Positions 1 to 8,620 of a DNA stretch of 64,000 nucleotides are shown one piece after another. Position numbers and translations under genes: made by a program. Within the stretch, counting starts at the first letter, position 1. Every line of letters starts with the position of its first letter. The DNA comes from Pontivivens insulae (GTDB taxonomy: Bacteria; Pseudomonadota; Alphaproteobacteria; Rhodobacterales; Rhodobacteraceae), in NCBI RefSeq assembly GCF_900302495.1, contig NZ_OMKW01000002.1:62001-126000 (forward strand), written 5' to 3'. The notes under the pieces were generated by a model. The model ran no database searches. It was not told the origin of the DNA and saw only the letters and a program-made list of their open reading frames with translations.

Positions 1-1311
1 CTCATTCGGGGTCGCGGCAAGGAAGCGGATCGGGTGCTCGGCATCAAAGGTGCCCGGGGACCAGCCCAGGAGGTACATGTCGAAATTGTCCTCACGCAGC
101 TCCGGCCAGTAGTTGCGAACCGGCATCGCGTCGAGTTCCGCGGTGATGCCGACCTGTGCCAGCATCGAGACAACGGCCTGACAGACAGCCTCATCATTCA
201 GATAGCGGTCATTCGGGCATTTCAGACCGAAGGTGAAACCATCGGCATAGCCAGCCTCGGCAAGTAGGGCGCGGGCCGCCTCGACATCATAGGCAGGGCG
301 GACGGCCAGATCCTCGGAATAACCGCGCATGGCCGGGCTGACGAGCTGGCTCGCCTCTTCGGCATTGCCGCGCATGATGGTCTGCAGGATCGCCGGAACG
401 TTGACTGCCTGGGCGACGGCCTGACGGACACGCACGTCAAGGAACGGGTTCGCGTCGCCCTCGTTCGCGCCGTATTTCAGGGTTTCGGCCTGATGCGGGA
501 AGCCCAGCATGATGACGCGGGCTTCAATGCCCTGCACCACGTCCACGCCATCGGATTGGGACAGGCGCGCGGCATCCTGAATGGGCACCGGGTTGATCAT
601 GTCCACATCGCCAGAGAGCAGCGCCGCGACAGCCGTGGCCGGATTCTGGATCGGAGTGAAGGTCGCACGGGTGATGTTGTGCTGGGCGTCGCCCCACCAT
701 CCGTCATAAGGCACGAGAACCGTCTCAAGACCGGGCTGGCGGCTTTCGAGCATGAAGGCCGCTGTTCCGTTGGCGTTGAGGGTGGCGTAGTTTTCCCCCT
801 CGCCAATCGGCTCGGTCACGCCGTTTGCCTCGGCCCAGCCCTGATCCATGATCATCCAGTTCGCGATGGAATCCGGGAAGATCGGGTTCGGGGCGCTGGT
901 CATGATATCGACGGTGAAATCATCAACCTTGACGACCTCAGACACGGGCGCGAACCAGCTCGACGTATCTGCTGCTTCGCCCGATGCGCGCTGGTAGGAG
1001 AAGATCACGTCATCGGCGTTGAACTCGGCCCCGTCATGGAAGGTCACGCCCTCACGCAGGTTGAAACGCCAGCCTTCGCCGTCGCCGATCGGCTCCCACG
1101 ACGTGGCGAGTGCGGGCTCGACGCTCATGTCCTGACCACGGCGGACGAGACCTTCATAGACGTTGTTCAGAAAGCCCAGCACGGGCGCGGAGTTGACCGC
1201 ATGCGGGTCCATCGTCTGCGGGTCGGTGGTGGAGGCCCAGCGGAACTCTTCCGCAAGGGCTGGAGAGGCAAGCGCCACCCCCATGGTCGTTGCAAGTAGG
1301 ATATGGCGCAT
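1..1311 (-). CDS. ABC transporter substrate-binding protein, family 5 (partial, C-terminus outside window)
   Basis: Periplasmic binding protein of the peptide/nickel/opine family (SBP family 5), which delivers a small ligand to an ABC permease. It opens with a signal peptide (MRHILLATTMGVALASPALA) and continues into mature sequence typical of the family, with the ligand-cleft landmarks YEGLVRR, LREGVTFHDG and IQNPATAVAALLSGDVDMI. The frame stays open to the window edge, so about 436 residues are visible and the C-terminal part is missing. It is a close paralogue of the binding protein at 2169-3767: both carry PNDRYxNDEAxCQA followed by MLAQxGIT. No permease or ATPase gene lies on the visible side. 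Substrate unknown. Confidence 0.9.
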   Translation of the reverse strand, partial: MRHILLATTMGVALASPALAEEFRWASTTDPQTMDPHAVNSAPVLGFLNNVYEGLVRRGQDMSVEPALATSWEPIGDGEGWRFNLREGVTFHDGAEFNADDVIFSYQRASGEAADTSSWFAPVSEVVKVDDFTVDIMTSAPNPIFPDSIANWMIMDQGWAEANGVTEPIGEGENYATLNANGTAAFMLESRQPGLETVLVPYDGWWGDAQHNITRATFTPIQNPATAVAALLSGDVDMINPVPIQDAARLSQSDGVDVVQGIEARVIMLGFPHQAETLKYGANEGDANPFLDVRVRQAVAQAVNVPAILQTIMRGNAEEASQLVSPAMRGYSEDLAVRPAYDVEAARALLAEAGYADGFTFGLKCPNDRYLNDEAVCQAVVSMLAQVGITAELDAMPVRNYWPELREDNFDMYLLGWSPGTFDAEHPIRFLAATPNE

Positions 1312-1427
1312 TCTCTATCTCCTGTTGGTCTTCTTCGCGCACCTAGTGCGGCAGGGCGTCGCGGCAAATCACGATTGTTAAGGAAGGTTGAAATTCGCGT
1401 TCCGATCCATTTGGAGGAAGAGGAGTG

Positions 1428-2069
1428 TCAGTCCTCGTCACTCCAGCCAGCATCGCGGTGGGAGCCGTCGCAAAAGGGTTTGTTTGATGACCGCCCACAG
1501 CGGCAGAGCGAATATTTTGCATGGCTTGCCTCGGCCCCGTTGAATTCGGCATCGAGTGGGATGTTCTTGACATGAAGGGGGCCGTTCTCGGCAATTGTGA
1601 TGGAGACTTCACCGGTGGTCAGGTGGTGAGGTGTGACCTCTCCTGTCGTCATGCGCAGCGCGCCAGAGGGGCACGCGGCGACTGCGTCCATCATCTTGTC
1701 AAAGGTTTCGTTTTCAGGCTGACACCACGGCTTCTTCTCAGGATCGAACGCGCCGCCCGCCCGGGTGACGCATTCGGCGGCATGTGTGCAGAGGACAGGG
1801 GTGTAACTAATGGTGACGCTCACGCCTTGTGTCGTGCCGGTATAGGTGAGTGCCTTGTTCCGCTTGGGCGGTCCATCATTCGCGCTGCTGAAGCCCGCTG
1901 CTTTGTGGGAGCCATCGCAGAAGGGTTTGTTAGCGGACTTGCCGCATCGGCAGAGAAACGCCTTGGCGCCCGTCTCTATTGATCCTGAAACAGGGGACGT
2001 CAGATCCGGTGGGTTAGAGACGATCAGTGGCCCATCTTCAGCCATCGCGATTACGGGTTTGTCAGTCAT
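1428..2069 (-). CDS. Double CDGSH iron-sulfur domain protein with a central ferredoxin-like four-Cys segment
   Basis: 213-residue soluble protein with three predicted iron-sulfur sites. The first CDGSH motif has ligands C40, C42, C51 and H55. The second has C189, C191, C200 and H204. Between them a segment with C94, C100, C116 and C133 matches the small 4Fe-4S mono-cluster domain often fused to CDGSH proteins. The family binds 2Fe-2S clusters through three Cys and one His, and is thought to transfer electrons or clusters; the exact role is unknown. ATG 2069 is chosen because GAGG lies just upstream; the frame extends 15 codons further without a ribosome site. It sits between two binding-protein genes on the same strand with no evident functional link. 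Confidence 0.85.
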   Translation of the reverse strand: MTDKPVIAMAEDGPLIVSNPPDLTSPVSGSIETGAKAFLCRCGKSANKPFCDGSHKAAGFSSANDGPPKRNKALTYTGTTQGVSVTISYTPVLCTHAAECVTRAGGAFDPEKKPWCQPENETFDKMMDAVAACPSGALRMTTGEVTPHHLTTGEVSITIAENGPLHVKNIPLDAEFNGAEASHAKYSLCRCGRSSNKPFCDGSHRDAGWSDED

Positions 2070-2119
2070 CAGCCGTCCTCCTCGTTTTCCCAAAGCGTAG
2101 GGCATCCGTCCCAAAACGC

Positions 2120-2147
2120 AAAAGGCCCCGCGCGATGGCGGGGCCTC
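2120..2147 (-). terminator. Rho-independent terminator of the 2169-3767 binding-protein gene
   Basis: On the minus strand, directly after the stop at 2169, an 8-bp GC-rich stem (GGCCCCGC, 2124-2131, pairing with 2138-2145, 6-nt loop) is followed by TTTTGCGTTTT. It isolates the binding-protein transcript from the CDGSH gene downstream. Confidence 0.8.
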
Positions 2148-2168
2148 TCAGGTTGTGTTCGTTCAAGA

Positions 2169-3767
2169 TCACTCAGCGAAGGTGAAATACTTGAAGCGGA
2201 CGGTGTCTTCAGGATCCACCGTGGTCACCACGCGGTCGGCCATGCCCCAGTTGAGCACCTGGTGGTGAACCGGCAGGTAGATCGTCTCGGACTGAACAGT
2301 CTCCCAGATCTCGCCAATGGTGGCGTTGCGCGCCTCCAGATCGGTTTCGGAGGCGAGAGACTGGATCATGCCGTCGAGATCGGGGTTGGAGTAGCCCGTG
2401 CCGTTCCAGCTTCCGAAGTTTTCACCGCGGGTGTGGACCAGGAAGTTGAAGATGTACTCGGAGTCGTAGGTCGGGACACCCCAGCCCAGCATGTAGAAAT
2501 CCGTTTCATCATTGGCGATGAGCGGGAAGTGCTGGGAGCGCGGCTTGGCGTCGAGGTTCACGGTGATGCCGATCTGCGCAAGCATGCCGACGGTCGCCTG
2601 ACAGATCGCTTCATCATTGATGTAGCGGTCATTCGGGCAGTCCAACTGAACCGTGAAGCCGTCGCCATAGCCTGCCTCATCCATCAGCGCATTCGCTGCG
2701 GCAAGGTCGAAGGCCGGGTACTGGTCGAGATCTTCGGTCCAGCCGTTCACGAACGGAGGCATGATGACCCCTGCGGGCTGTGACTGGCCGCGCATAACGA
2801 CCTGCTGGATGGCTTCGCGGTTGATGGCGATGTTCATTGCCTCGCGCACGCGCATGTCCGCAAACGGGTTCGCGCCGTCGACATTGTCGTTCTCGATATC
2901 GTCAGAGGCGACATCCATCCCGAAGAAGATCACGCGGTTCTGCGGCGCGGTGCGCACGTTCAGACCATCGGCGCTGTCGACGCGCTGAAGATCCTGCACG
3001 GGCACATCCTGAATGAAGTCGACCTCACCCGAAAGCAGAGCCGCGACACGCGTCGCCGGGTTCTGGATCGGGGTGTAGATGATCTGCGTGGCTTCCAGCG
3101 GGAAGGTGCCGATGCCCCAGTAATCCGGGTTTGCTGTCAGAACGGTGCGCACATCCGGCTCGCGGCTTTCGATCATATAAGCGCCAGTGCCGTTCATGTT
3201 GCGGGCAGAGAACGTGTCTTCGCCGCCTTCGTAGTCCTGTACTTCGGTGGCGTTGTTCGCCTCGGCCCAGCCCTTATCCATCATGAACATGTTGGTCAGG
3301 TTGTTGGGCAGGATCGGGTTCGGGCCGTCCGTCTCGATCTCGACGGTGTAGGGGCCTGTTGCGCGAACTTCGACCACCGAGGACAGCAATTCCTTGTAGT
3401 CGGAATTTTCGGACATCGCGCGGTTGAGCGAGAAGACCACATCTTCGGAATCGAAGGTCTCACCACCGTGATAGGTTACGCCCTCACGCAGTTGGAAGAC
3501 CCAGACATTGGGGTTGTCTTCGGACGGTCCCCACTCTGTCGCGAGGCTGGGGATCATTGCGCCCGTCGGGTCGCGGTCCACGAGGGTTTCCATGACCTGA
3601 TGCGCGAAGGTCGAGGTCGGGCCTTCGTTCTGGGCATGAGGGTCGAGGGTGAGGGTGTCGGCGGTACGCGCCCAACGGATCGTGGTGTCGCCATGCGCGT
3701 CTGCATAGGCGCCAGCGGCGGTGCCCGCCAGCAGAACAGCCGTGAGGGCTGCGGTGCGATATGTCAT
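2169..3767 (-). CDS. ABC transporter substrate-binding protein, family 5
   Basis: Complete 532-residue periplasmic binding protein of the dipeptide/oligopeptide/opine family. A signal peptide ends near AYADA (about residue 24). The family body follows, with LREGVTYHGGETF, a VREAMNIAINREAI segment and PNDRYINDEAICQA. It ends with its own terminator at 2120-2147, and the gap to the RTX gene upstream is about 90 bp, so it is probably expressed singly. It is a paralogue of the partial gene at 1-1311 with the same gene length class and motif order, which suggests duplication around the CDGSH gene. No permease is encoded nearby; the ligand cannot be told from sequence. Confidence 0.92.
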   Translation of the reverse strand: MTYRTAALTAVLLAGTAAGAYADAHGDTTIRWARTADTLTLDPHAQNEGPTSTFAHQVMETLVDRDPTGAMIPSLATEWGPSEDNPNVWVFQLREGVTYHGGETFDSEDVVFSLNRAMSENSDYKELLSSVVEVRATGPYTVEIETDGPNPILPNNLTNMFMMDKGWAEANNATEVQDYEGGEDTFSARNMNGTGAYMIESREPDVRTVLTANPDYWGIGTFPLEATQIIYTPIQNPATRVAALLSGEVDFIQDVPVQDLQRVDSADGLNVRTAPQNRVIFFGMDVASDDIENDNVDGANPFADMRVREAMNIAINREAIQQVVMRGQSQPAGVIMPPFVNGWTEDLDQYPAFDLAAANALMDEAGYGDGFTVQLDCPNDRYINDEAICQATVGMLAQIGITVNLDAKPRSQHFPLIANDETDFYMLGWGVPTYDSEYIFNFLVHTRGENFGSWNGTGYSNPDLDGMIQSLASETDLEARNATIGEIWETVQSETIYLPVHHQVLNWGMADRVVTTVDPEDTVRFKYFTFAE

Positions 3768-3858
3768 TTATCGTCTCCCTGTTTTTGACTGGGAGGGATT
3801 TGACCATCAAATCAAAAAAAGATGCAACCCATTGAAATCGGGGCAGCCTGAACCAGCC

Positions 3859-6486
3859 TTATCCAGCCAATGCAGCGACCTCGAACCGTTTCAGGGTTTC
3901 GCGGGCGGAGGGACCATAGGAATTTGCCCCGAAAACAGCGAGTTCGGGGAAGATGGAGAAGAGTTCGTGCCGGGCCGCATCGTTGATCGAGCGTAGCCCC
4001 ATTTCACCGGGGTGGAAGCTCTCAGACGGCACGCCGTTTGCGAAGACAAGCTCATGCTGGTCGCACAGGATGTGATAATACTCGATCATGCCCGTCTCAC
4101 GCCGTTTGACAGTGGTGCCGTTGACCAGGTGAGCGGCGGCGGCAAGCACTTCATTGGTGCCATGCAAAAGTCGATAATCCGAATTGTGAACCAGCATTCG
4201 GTGCTGAGGCGAAACTTCCAGCGCGGTTGTATTGCCCAACACGCCGGGTTCGAAGCGAATCGGTGCGAAGCGTCCGATGGCGGGCATGAGGCGCTTTCCG
4301 ATCCAGCGGATGGGCTGCAATCCGTGGTCGCGCGTGATGATCAGATCGCCTTTCTCAAGGCTCTCAATCGGGCGTGGCCCGATCGGTGTGGAGATCAGCG
4401 TGCCGCGGGCAAAACAGATGACGCTCTCAATCTCGCGGAAGCGGACGACGGTGCCATCTTCGGTCGTGTAGATCCCGTTTTCAGTCGGGGCATTTCCGGG
4501 CGACAGGGTGGTGAGCCCGGCATCTGTATAGTAAACAACCCCGCCAATGCCGGCGCCGGAGCCGGTGAAGTCGAGGACGTCGATATCGTTGCCATCGTCA
4601 TCCTCACCACCGGTGATCGTGACGTTACCTGTGCCGGGGATGGTGTCTTCAAGGAACGAGAACGTGTCGTTGCCGAACCCGCCGTCGATGATCTCATTCG
4701 CCGTCCAGCGGATGACGTCATTATCGTTGCCGCCGCCAAGCGTATCTTGGCTGCCGTCCAAACCGCCGGTGATGGTGTCAGCACCTGTCGAGCCTTCGAT
4801 AGAGTCGGCGCCGTCACCACCTGAAAGCTGGTCATCGCCACCGTCGCCGAAGATGGTATCGGCGTCATTGCCGCCATCAATGGTGTCATTCGCAGCCCCA
4901 CCGTAGATCTGGTCCGAGCCGTCGCCGCCGTCGATGCTGTCCGCACCGTCGCCGTTGAGGATAACTGTGTCGGTTGGAACCGAGAAGTTCTGCGTGTCGA
5001 AGGTGTAACCAGATTCTGTAACACGGGACCGTAGCGTGACAGTGAAATCGTCCTGATTTGTGAACCCAAGGTTAACCTGAGCATCCGGGTCATCTTGCGA
5101 CGTATTGTTTTGCGAACCCGCGAAAGTGAAAAACGATCCGCCATCAGTAACTTGCAAGCCGGTGCCGACCGGATCAGCGGGATCTGTGACCTCATAAGAA
5201 TCGAATTCTGTCGTGTTGACCCGGACTTCTTCGAAGTTTGTCCCCGACGTTCTGTCCAGATCCTGGAAGGAGAACGTCCCGTTCAGTGTGACGACGTTGC
5301 CCGTGAGAGTGGCGTGATTAAAGGTGCCAGCCTCGTAAAATTCGACGCGGATAACGACTTGAACTGCGTTGTTTTGAAATCTTACCAATCCGCTTGCAGC
5401 GTTGCCTGCAGCGTCTTCGTCCGTGTTGATGAGGACGAGGTTAGGATCGAGTTGGCCGTCGAGGGGACCACCCGGGTCGCTAATGGTGTCGTCATTATTG
5501 AGATCAACGCCGATCTCGTTCGTACCGCTATCGGTATCCGTATTGCTGACGTAGATAAGGCGGGCATCGACAACGATGCCCTCTGCAGTGCGCGCGACGC
5601 TGTTGTAGATGATGTAGTCGCCGACCTGTTCGTTGCCGACGCCGCCTGGTGCGCTCGAGCCGGTCGTATCCACATCAGTCCGGTCGAAGCCGAACAGTTC
5701 GACGTCGCCGTCGGGATCAATGATGACCGCGCTGTCACCAAAGATGGTGTCGTCGCCTGTCCCACCATCGATGGTGTCATCATTGCCCTCACCCAGGATC
5801 GAGTCGTTGCCGATCCCGCCGGAGATGCTGTCATTGCCATTGCCGCCGAGCAGCGTGTCGTTGCCCGCATCGCCGCTGATCGTATCCCCGTTCAGGCCGC
5901 CGGATACGCTGTCATTGTCGTCACCACCGGTGATGACATCCGCTCCGCTTCCGCCGAAGATCGTATCTTCACCGGTGCCGCCATCGATTGTGTCGGCACC
6001 GCCACGCCCGTCGATGCTGTCATCCCCTTCATGGGCGTTGATGACATCCGGGTTGCCCAGATCAGGGCCGCCGCTGGCTGGAACGGTTTCATCCCCAGAC
6101 GGCAAGACGTCATAGGAAACAGCACTGGGTGACGTGTTGAAGTCGGTGTTGGGAACCGAAAAAGTCGCAGGAGAGCCTTCTTCCAGGATCGCGTATAGCG
6201 TTCCGTTGATGCTCAGCAAGTAGCCAGTTTTGGTTCCGCCGTCATACGGAAAGGTTGCGAAAAGGAATGTGTTCTGGTTGCTGGACGTATATGCGCCGCC
6301 GCTAAAGATAGAAGCGGTCTGATCATCGGTCGCCTGGTCTGGGTCCAGCGAGGTGCTCGTCGCGCCAGTGTCAACGATGTGAATCCCGAACGTTGACGCG
6401 CCCGTGGTGTCGACATCCACGTTGCCGCCATTCGCCGTGAAAATGTCGCTCCAAAGATACGCGGTATGTGTCGAAAGATTTGCCAT
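3859..6486 (-). CDS. RTX-repeat protein with C-terminal Hint domain (probable type I secreted)
   Basis: 875 residues. Residues 1-140 form a nonrepetitive N-terminal module. About 145-250 and 508-610 are runs of glycine/aspartate nonapeptides (GGxGxDxI type) that bind calcium in RTX proteins. A Thr/Asp-rich insert lies between them. From C691 to the end is a Hint (Hedgehog/intein) domain: it starts with CFARGTLI, has the downstream SPQHRML and HELVFANG motifs, and lacks an intein C-terminal His-Asn junction. Hint domains with N-terminal Cys can carry out N-S acyl shift and self-cleavage; this pairing with RTX repeats is common in Rhodobacterales. No signal peptide is present, as expected for type I secretion, and no type I secretion genes are adjacent. 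Confidence 0.88.
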   Translation of the reverse strand: MANLSTHTAYLWSDIFTANGGNVDVDTTGASTFGIHIVDTGATSTSLDPDQATDDQTASIFSGGAYTSSNQNTFLFATFPYDGGTKTGYLLSINGTLYAILEEGSPATFSVPNTDFNTSPSAVSYDVLPSGDETVPASGGPDLGNPDVINAHEGDDSIDGRGGADTIDGGTGEDTIFGGSGADVITGGDDNDSVSGGLNGDTISGDAGNDTLLGGNGNDSISGGIGNDSILGEGNDDTIDGGTGDDTIFGDSAVIIDPDGDVELFGFDRTDVDTTGSSAPGGVGNEQVGDYIIYNSVARTAEGIVVDARLIYVSNTDTDSGTNEIGVDLNNDDTISDPGGPLDGQLDPNLVLINTDEDAAGNAASGLVRFQNNAVQVVIRVEFYEAGTFNHATLTGNVVTLNGTFSFQDLDRTSGTNFEEVRVNTTEFDSYEVTDPADPVGTGLQVTDGGSFFTFAGSQNNTSQDDPDAQVNLGFTNQDDFTVTLRSRVTESGYTFDTQNFSVPTDTVILNGDGADSIDGGDGSDQIYGGAANDTIDGGNDADTIFGDGGDDQLSGGDGADSIEGSTGADTITGGLDGSQDTLGGGNDNDVIRWTANEIIDGGFGNDTFSFLEDTIPGTGNVTITGGEDDDGNDIDVLDFTGSGAGIGGVVYYTDAGLTTLSPGNAPTENGIYTTEDGTVVRFREIESVICFARGTLISTPIGPRPIESLEKGDLIITRDHGLQPIRWIGKRLMPAIGRFAPIRFEPGVLGNTTALEVSPQHRMLVHNSDYRLLHGTNEVLAAAAHLVNGTTVKRRETGMIEYYHILCDQHELVFANGVPSESFHPGEMGLRSINDAARHELFSIFPELAVFGANSYGPSARETLKRFEVAALAG

Positions 6487-6734
6487 CAGGAGTGCCCCGT
6501 CGCGACCGACTCAAGAGCCGGGCGTCCATCGCCCGGATGTATTTAGTCGGCACTATCATGCTAGACAGCCCACGAAATCAAGCATAGTCAGCCTTAACGA
6601 TATTGCCGTTTTGAGGAACAACCGTAAGTTGCTCAATTGGGCGAAATTGGGTCATTTCGGCTCGATATCAAGGCAGTTAGACTGCTGAGCTGCGATATTG
6701 ATGCTTTGTCTTATCTGCCGATTTGGGAGCTTGC

Positions 6735-7571
6735 ATGCCGATTGCGATTGAGGATTGGGATGACGCCTATGCGAACGGTGCTCATATCGCCGGTGCAGAT
6801 GCGTTTCCGCCGCGCTGGGCCGATGCGGCTGCTCAGTTTCGGGATCAGGTTTCCGCCGCGGGACGCGCAAGGTTGGCTGTGTCCTATGGTGAAGGCGACC
6901 GTCACGTGTTCGACTTGTTCCAGCCGGAGGATGAGAGTCGTGGCCTCGCCGTCTTCATACATGGCGGGTATTGGCGGGCCTTTGATGGGCAGAGCTGGTC
7001 ACACCTTGCGGCTGGGGCGCTGGACGCCGGATATCACGTCGCGATCCCGAGCTATGATCTTTGCCCGACTGTCGGCATGGGTGACATCCTGAACCAGATG
7101 GCCCGCGCCGTTGCGCGGGCCGCTGCGTTGACGCAAGGGCCGATCTTTCTGTCGGGCCACTCGGCTGGCGGCCATTTGGTGACGCGGTTGGTTTGCAGCG
7201 AAACGCCGTTGCCGCGACATGTGGCTGAGCGGGTTCGGGCTGGGCGCGTGTTGAGCATCAGCGGTGTCCACGACCTGCGCCCGTTGCTGCGCACGCAGAT
7301 GAACCTCGATCTGCGCCTGGACCATGAAACGGCCAAGGCATTGAGCCCAGCTCTGCGTATGCCAGCCGTCGGCACCGAAGTTCTGTGCTGGGTTGGGGCG
7401 CAGGAGCGACCGGAATTTCTGCGTCAGTCTGAACTATTGGCCAGCATCTGGCGCGGTTGCGGCGCAGCCACGGCGTCGCATATCGAGCCGGGACGCCACC
7501 ATTTTGATGTGATAGATGATCTTGCAGAGGTGGACAGTGCCATGGTGCGGACCTGGCTGGGCCTGTCCTGA
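6735..7571 (+). CDS. Alpha/beta hydrolase, kynurenine-formamidase-like
   Basis: 278-residue alpha/beta hydrolase. The oxyanion-hole motif HGGYW (about residue 76) and nucleophile elbow GHSAGGH (about 135-141) are those of the arylformamidase/carboxylesterase group, and the catalytic His is probably in GRHHFDV near the C-terminus. It would hydrolyse an N-formyl or ester substrate in the cytoplasm; N-formylkynurenine is possible, but no tryptophan-degradation genes adjoin it. ATG 6735 is preferred over a TTG 12 bases upstream because GGGAG at 6726-6730 is correctly spaced for it. It is followed by aroQ after about 20 bp on the same strand. Confidence 0.8.
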   Translation: MPIAIEDWDDAYANGAHIAGADAFPPRWADAAAQFRDQVSAAGRARLAVSYGEGDRHVFDLFQPEDESRGLAVFIHGGYWRAFDGQSWSHLAAGALDAGYHVAIPSYDLCPTVGMGDILNQMARAVARAAALTQGPIFLSGHSAGGHLVTRLVCSETPLPRHVAERVRAGRVLSISGVHDLRPLLRTQMNLDLRLDHETAKALSPALRMPAVGTEVLCWVGAQERPEFLRQSELLASIWRGCGAATASHIEPGRHHFDVIDDLAEVDSAMVRTWLGLS

Positions 7572-7592
7572 TCCAGTAGCCGAGGTGTGCGC

Positions 7593-8036
7593 GTGACGAC
7601 CAAGATCCATATTCTCAATGGCCCAAACCTGAACTTGCTGGGCGAACGCCAGCCAGAGATCTATGGCCACGATACGCTTGCCGATATTGAGGCGCGGGCG
7701 CAGGCGCAATGTGACGCATTGGGAATGGAGCTGACCTTTGCTCAGACAAATTCCGAAGGCGGGCTTGTCGATCTGATACAGGCCGCGCGGGCGCAGAAGG
7801 CCGCGATTATCATCAATGCCGGAGCTTATACCCACACATCCGTGGCGGTCTTGGACGCGTTGAGCGCCTGTGATGGGTTGTTCATCGTTGAACTGCATCT
7901 GAGCAGCCCGCATCGACGCGAGGCGTTTCGCCATAAATCGTATGTTGCGCTTGCGGCGGACGCGGTCATCGCGGGCTTTGGAGCCGATGGTTACCGGCTC
8001 GCGGTGGAGGCGGTGGCCGCACGGGTCGCCCGCTAG
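7593..8036 (+). CDS. aroQ: 3-dehydroquinate dehydratase, type II
   Basis: 147 residues, the normal size for type II dehydroquinase, the third step of the shikimate pathway (3-dehydroquinate to 3-dehydroshikimate). Diagnostic segments are present: [19 protein letters not shown] with the active-site Tyr, [19 protein letters not shown] and the [15 protein letters not shown] lid with catalytic His. GTG 7593 is chosen since GAGG at 7582-7585 gives normal spacing; an upstream GTG at 7587 would leave none. The stop overlaps that of convergent putR by four bases. Confidence 0.96.
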   Translation: MTTKIHILNGPNLNLLGERQPEIYGHDTLADIEARAQAQCDALGMELTFAQTNSEGGLVDLIQAARAQKAAIIINAGAYTHTSVAVLDALSACDGLFIVELHLSSPHRREAFRHKSYVALAADAVIAGFGADGYRLAVEAVAARVAR

Positions 8037-8500
8037 AGCGGATCGTCCTTCACCGTCTCCATGGCCACGAAAGTCGAGGTCTGGATGACATGGGGGAGGG
8101 CGGCGATCGTCTCTCCCAACAGACGTCGATATTCGGCGATATCGCGCGTGCGCACCTTGAGCAGGTAGTCAAAGCTGGACGCGATCATATGGCATTGCTC
8201 GATCTCAGCGACCTTGCGCACGGCGGCGTTGAAACGATCGAGCGCGTGGGTGGTCGAGTCGCTGAGCGTCACCTGCACGAATGCGATATGCGCCCGCTCT
8301 AACATTTCCATATCAAGGACAGCGCGGTAGCCGCGGATCAGACCCTGTTCCTCCATCCGGCGCATGCGCACCAGACACGGGGTCTTTGACAGGCCAACCT
8401 TTTCGGACAGGTCCGTCACGGTGATCCGGCCGTGTTGGGCCAGAACCGTCAGGATGCGCGCATCCACTTGGTCAAATTGACTTCCTTCGGGCAAATCCAT
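8033..8500 (-). CDS. putR: Lrp/AsnC-family regulator of proline catabolism
   Basis: 155-residue regulator with an N-terminal winged helix-turn-helix ([28 protein letters not shown] region) and a C-terminal RAM/AsnC ligand domain. It is divergent from putA with 120 bp between them, the arrangement known for PutR of Rhodobacter and Agrobacterium, where PutR activates putA in response to proline. ATG 8500 is favoured over GTG 8506 because AGAGGG sits about seven bases ahead. The 17-bp palindrome at 8526-8542 is the obvious binding site. Confidence 0.9.
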   Translation of the reverse strand: MDLPEGSQFDQVDARILTVLAQHGRITVTDLSEKVGLSKTPCLVRMRRMEEQGLIRGYRAVLDMEMLERAHIAFVQVTLSDSTTHALDRFNAAVRKVAEIEQCHMIASSFDYLLKVRTRDIAEYRRLLGETIAALPHVIQTSTFVAMETVKDDPL

Positions 8501-8525
8501 CGCCACACCCTCTGCTCAAGACGAC

Positions 8526-8542
8526 TTATTTGGACAAAATAA
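8526..8542. promoter_or_regulatory. Candidate PutR operator (TTATTT-N5-AAATAA)
   Basis: A perfect 6-bp inverted repeat with a 5-base spacer lies in the putR-putA intergenic region, AT-rich against a GC-rich background. Lrp/AsnC proteins recognise AT-rich palindromes of about this length. It is 26 bp upstream of putR and 79 bp upstream of putA, so it could serve activation of putA and autoregulation of putR. Assignment is by position and form only. Confidence 0.5.
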
Positions 8543-8620
8543 CACACGAGCAACGATATTTCAGCAAAAACGTTTTCTCGACATGACCTAGAAAGGAGAT
8601 CAGTCAGGGGAGGTGCCTTC

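Noticed and set aside
4012-6132. Long plus-strand frames of 270 and 345 codons opposite the RTX/Hint gene
   Set aside because: They are the low-complexity complement of the Gly/Asp repeats; no ribosome sites, no recognisable motifs, and the minus strand clearly encodes the RTX and Hint domains.
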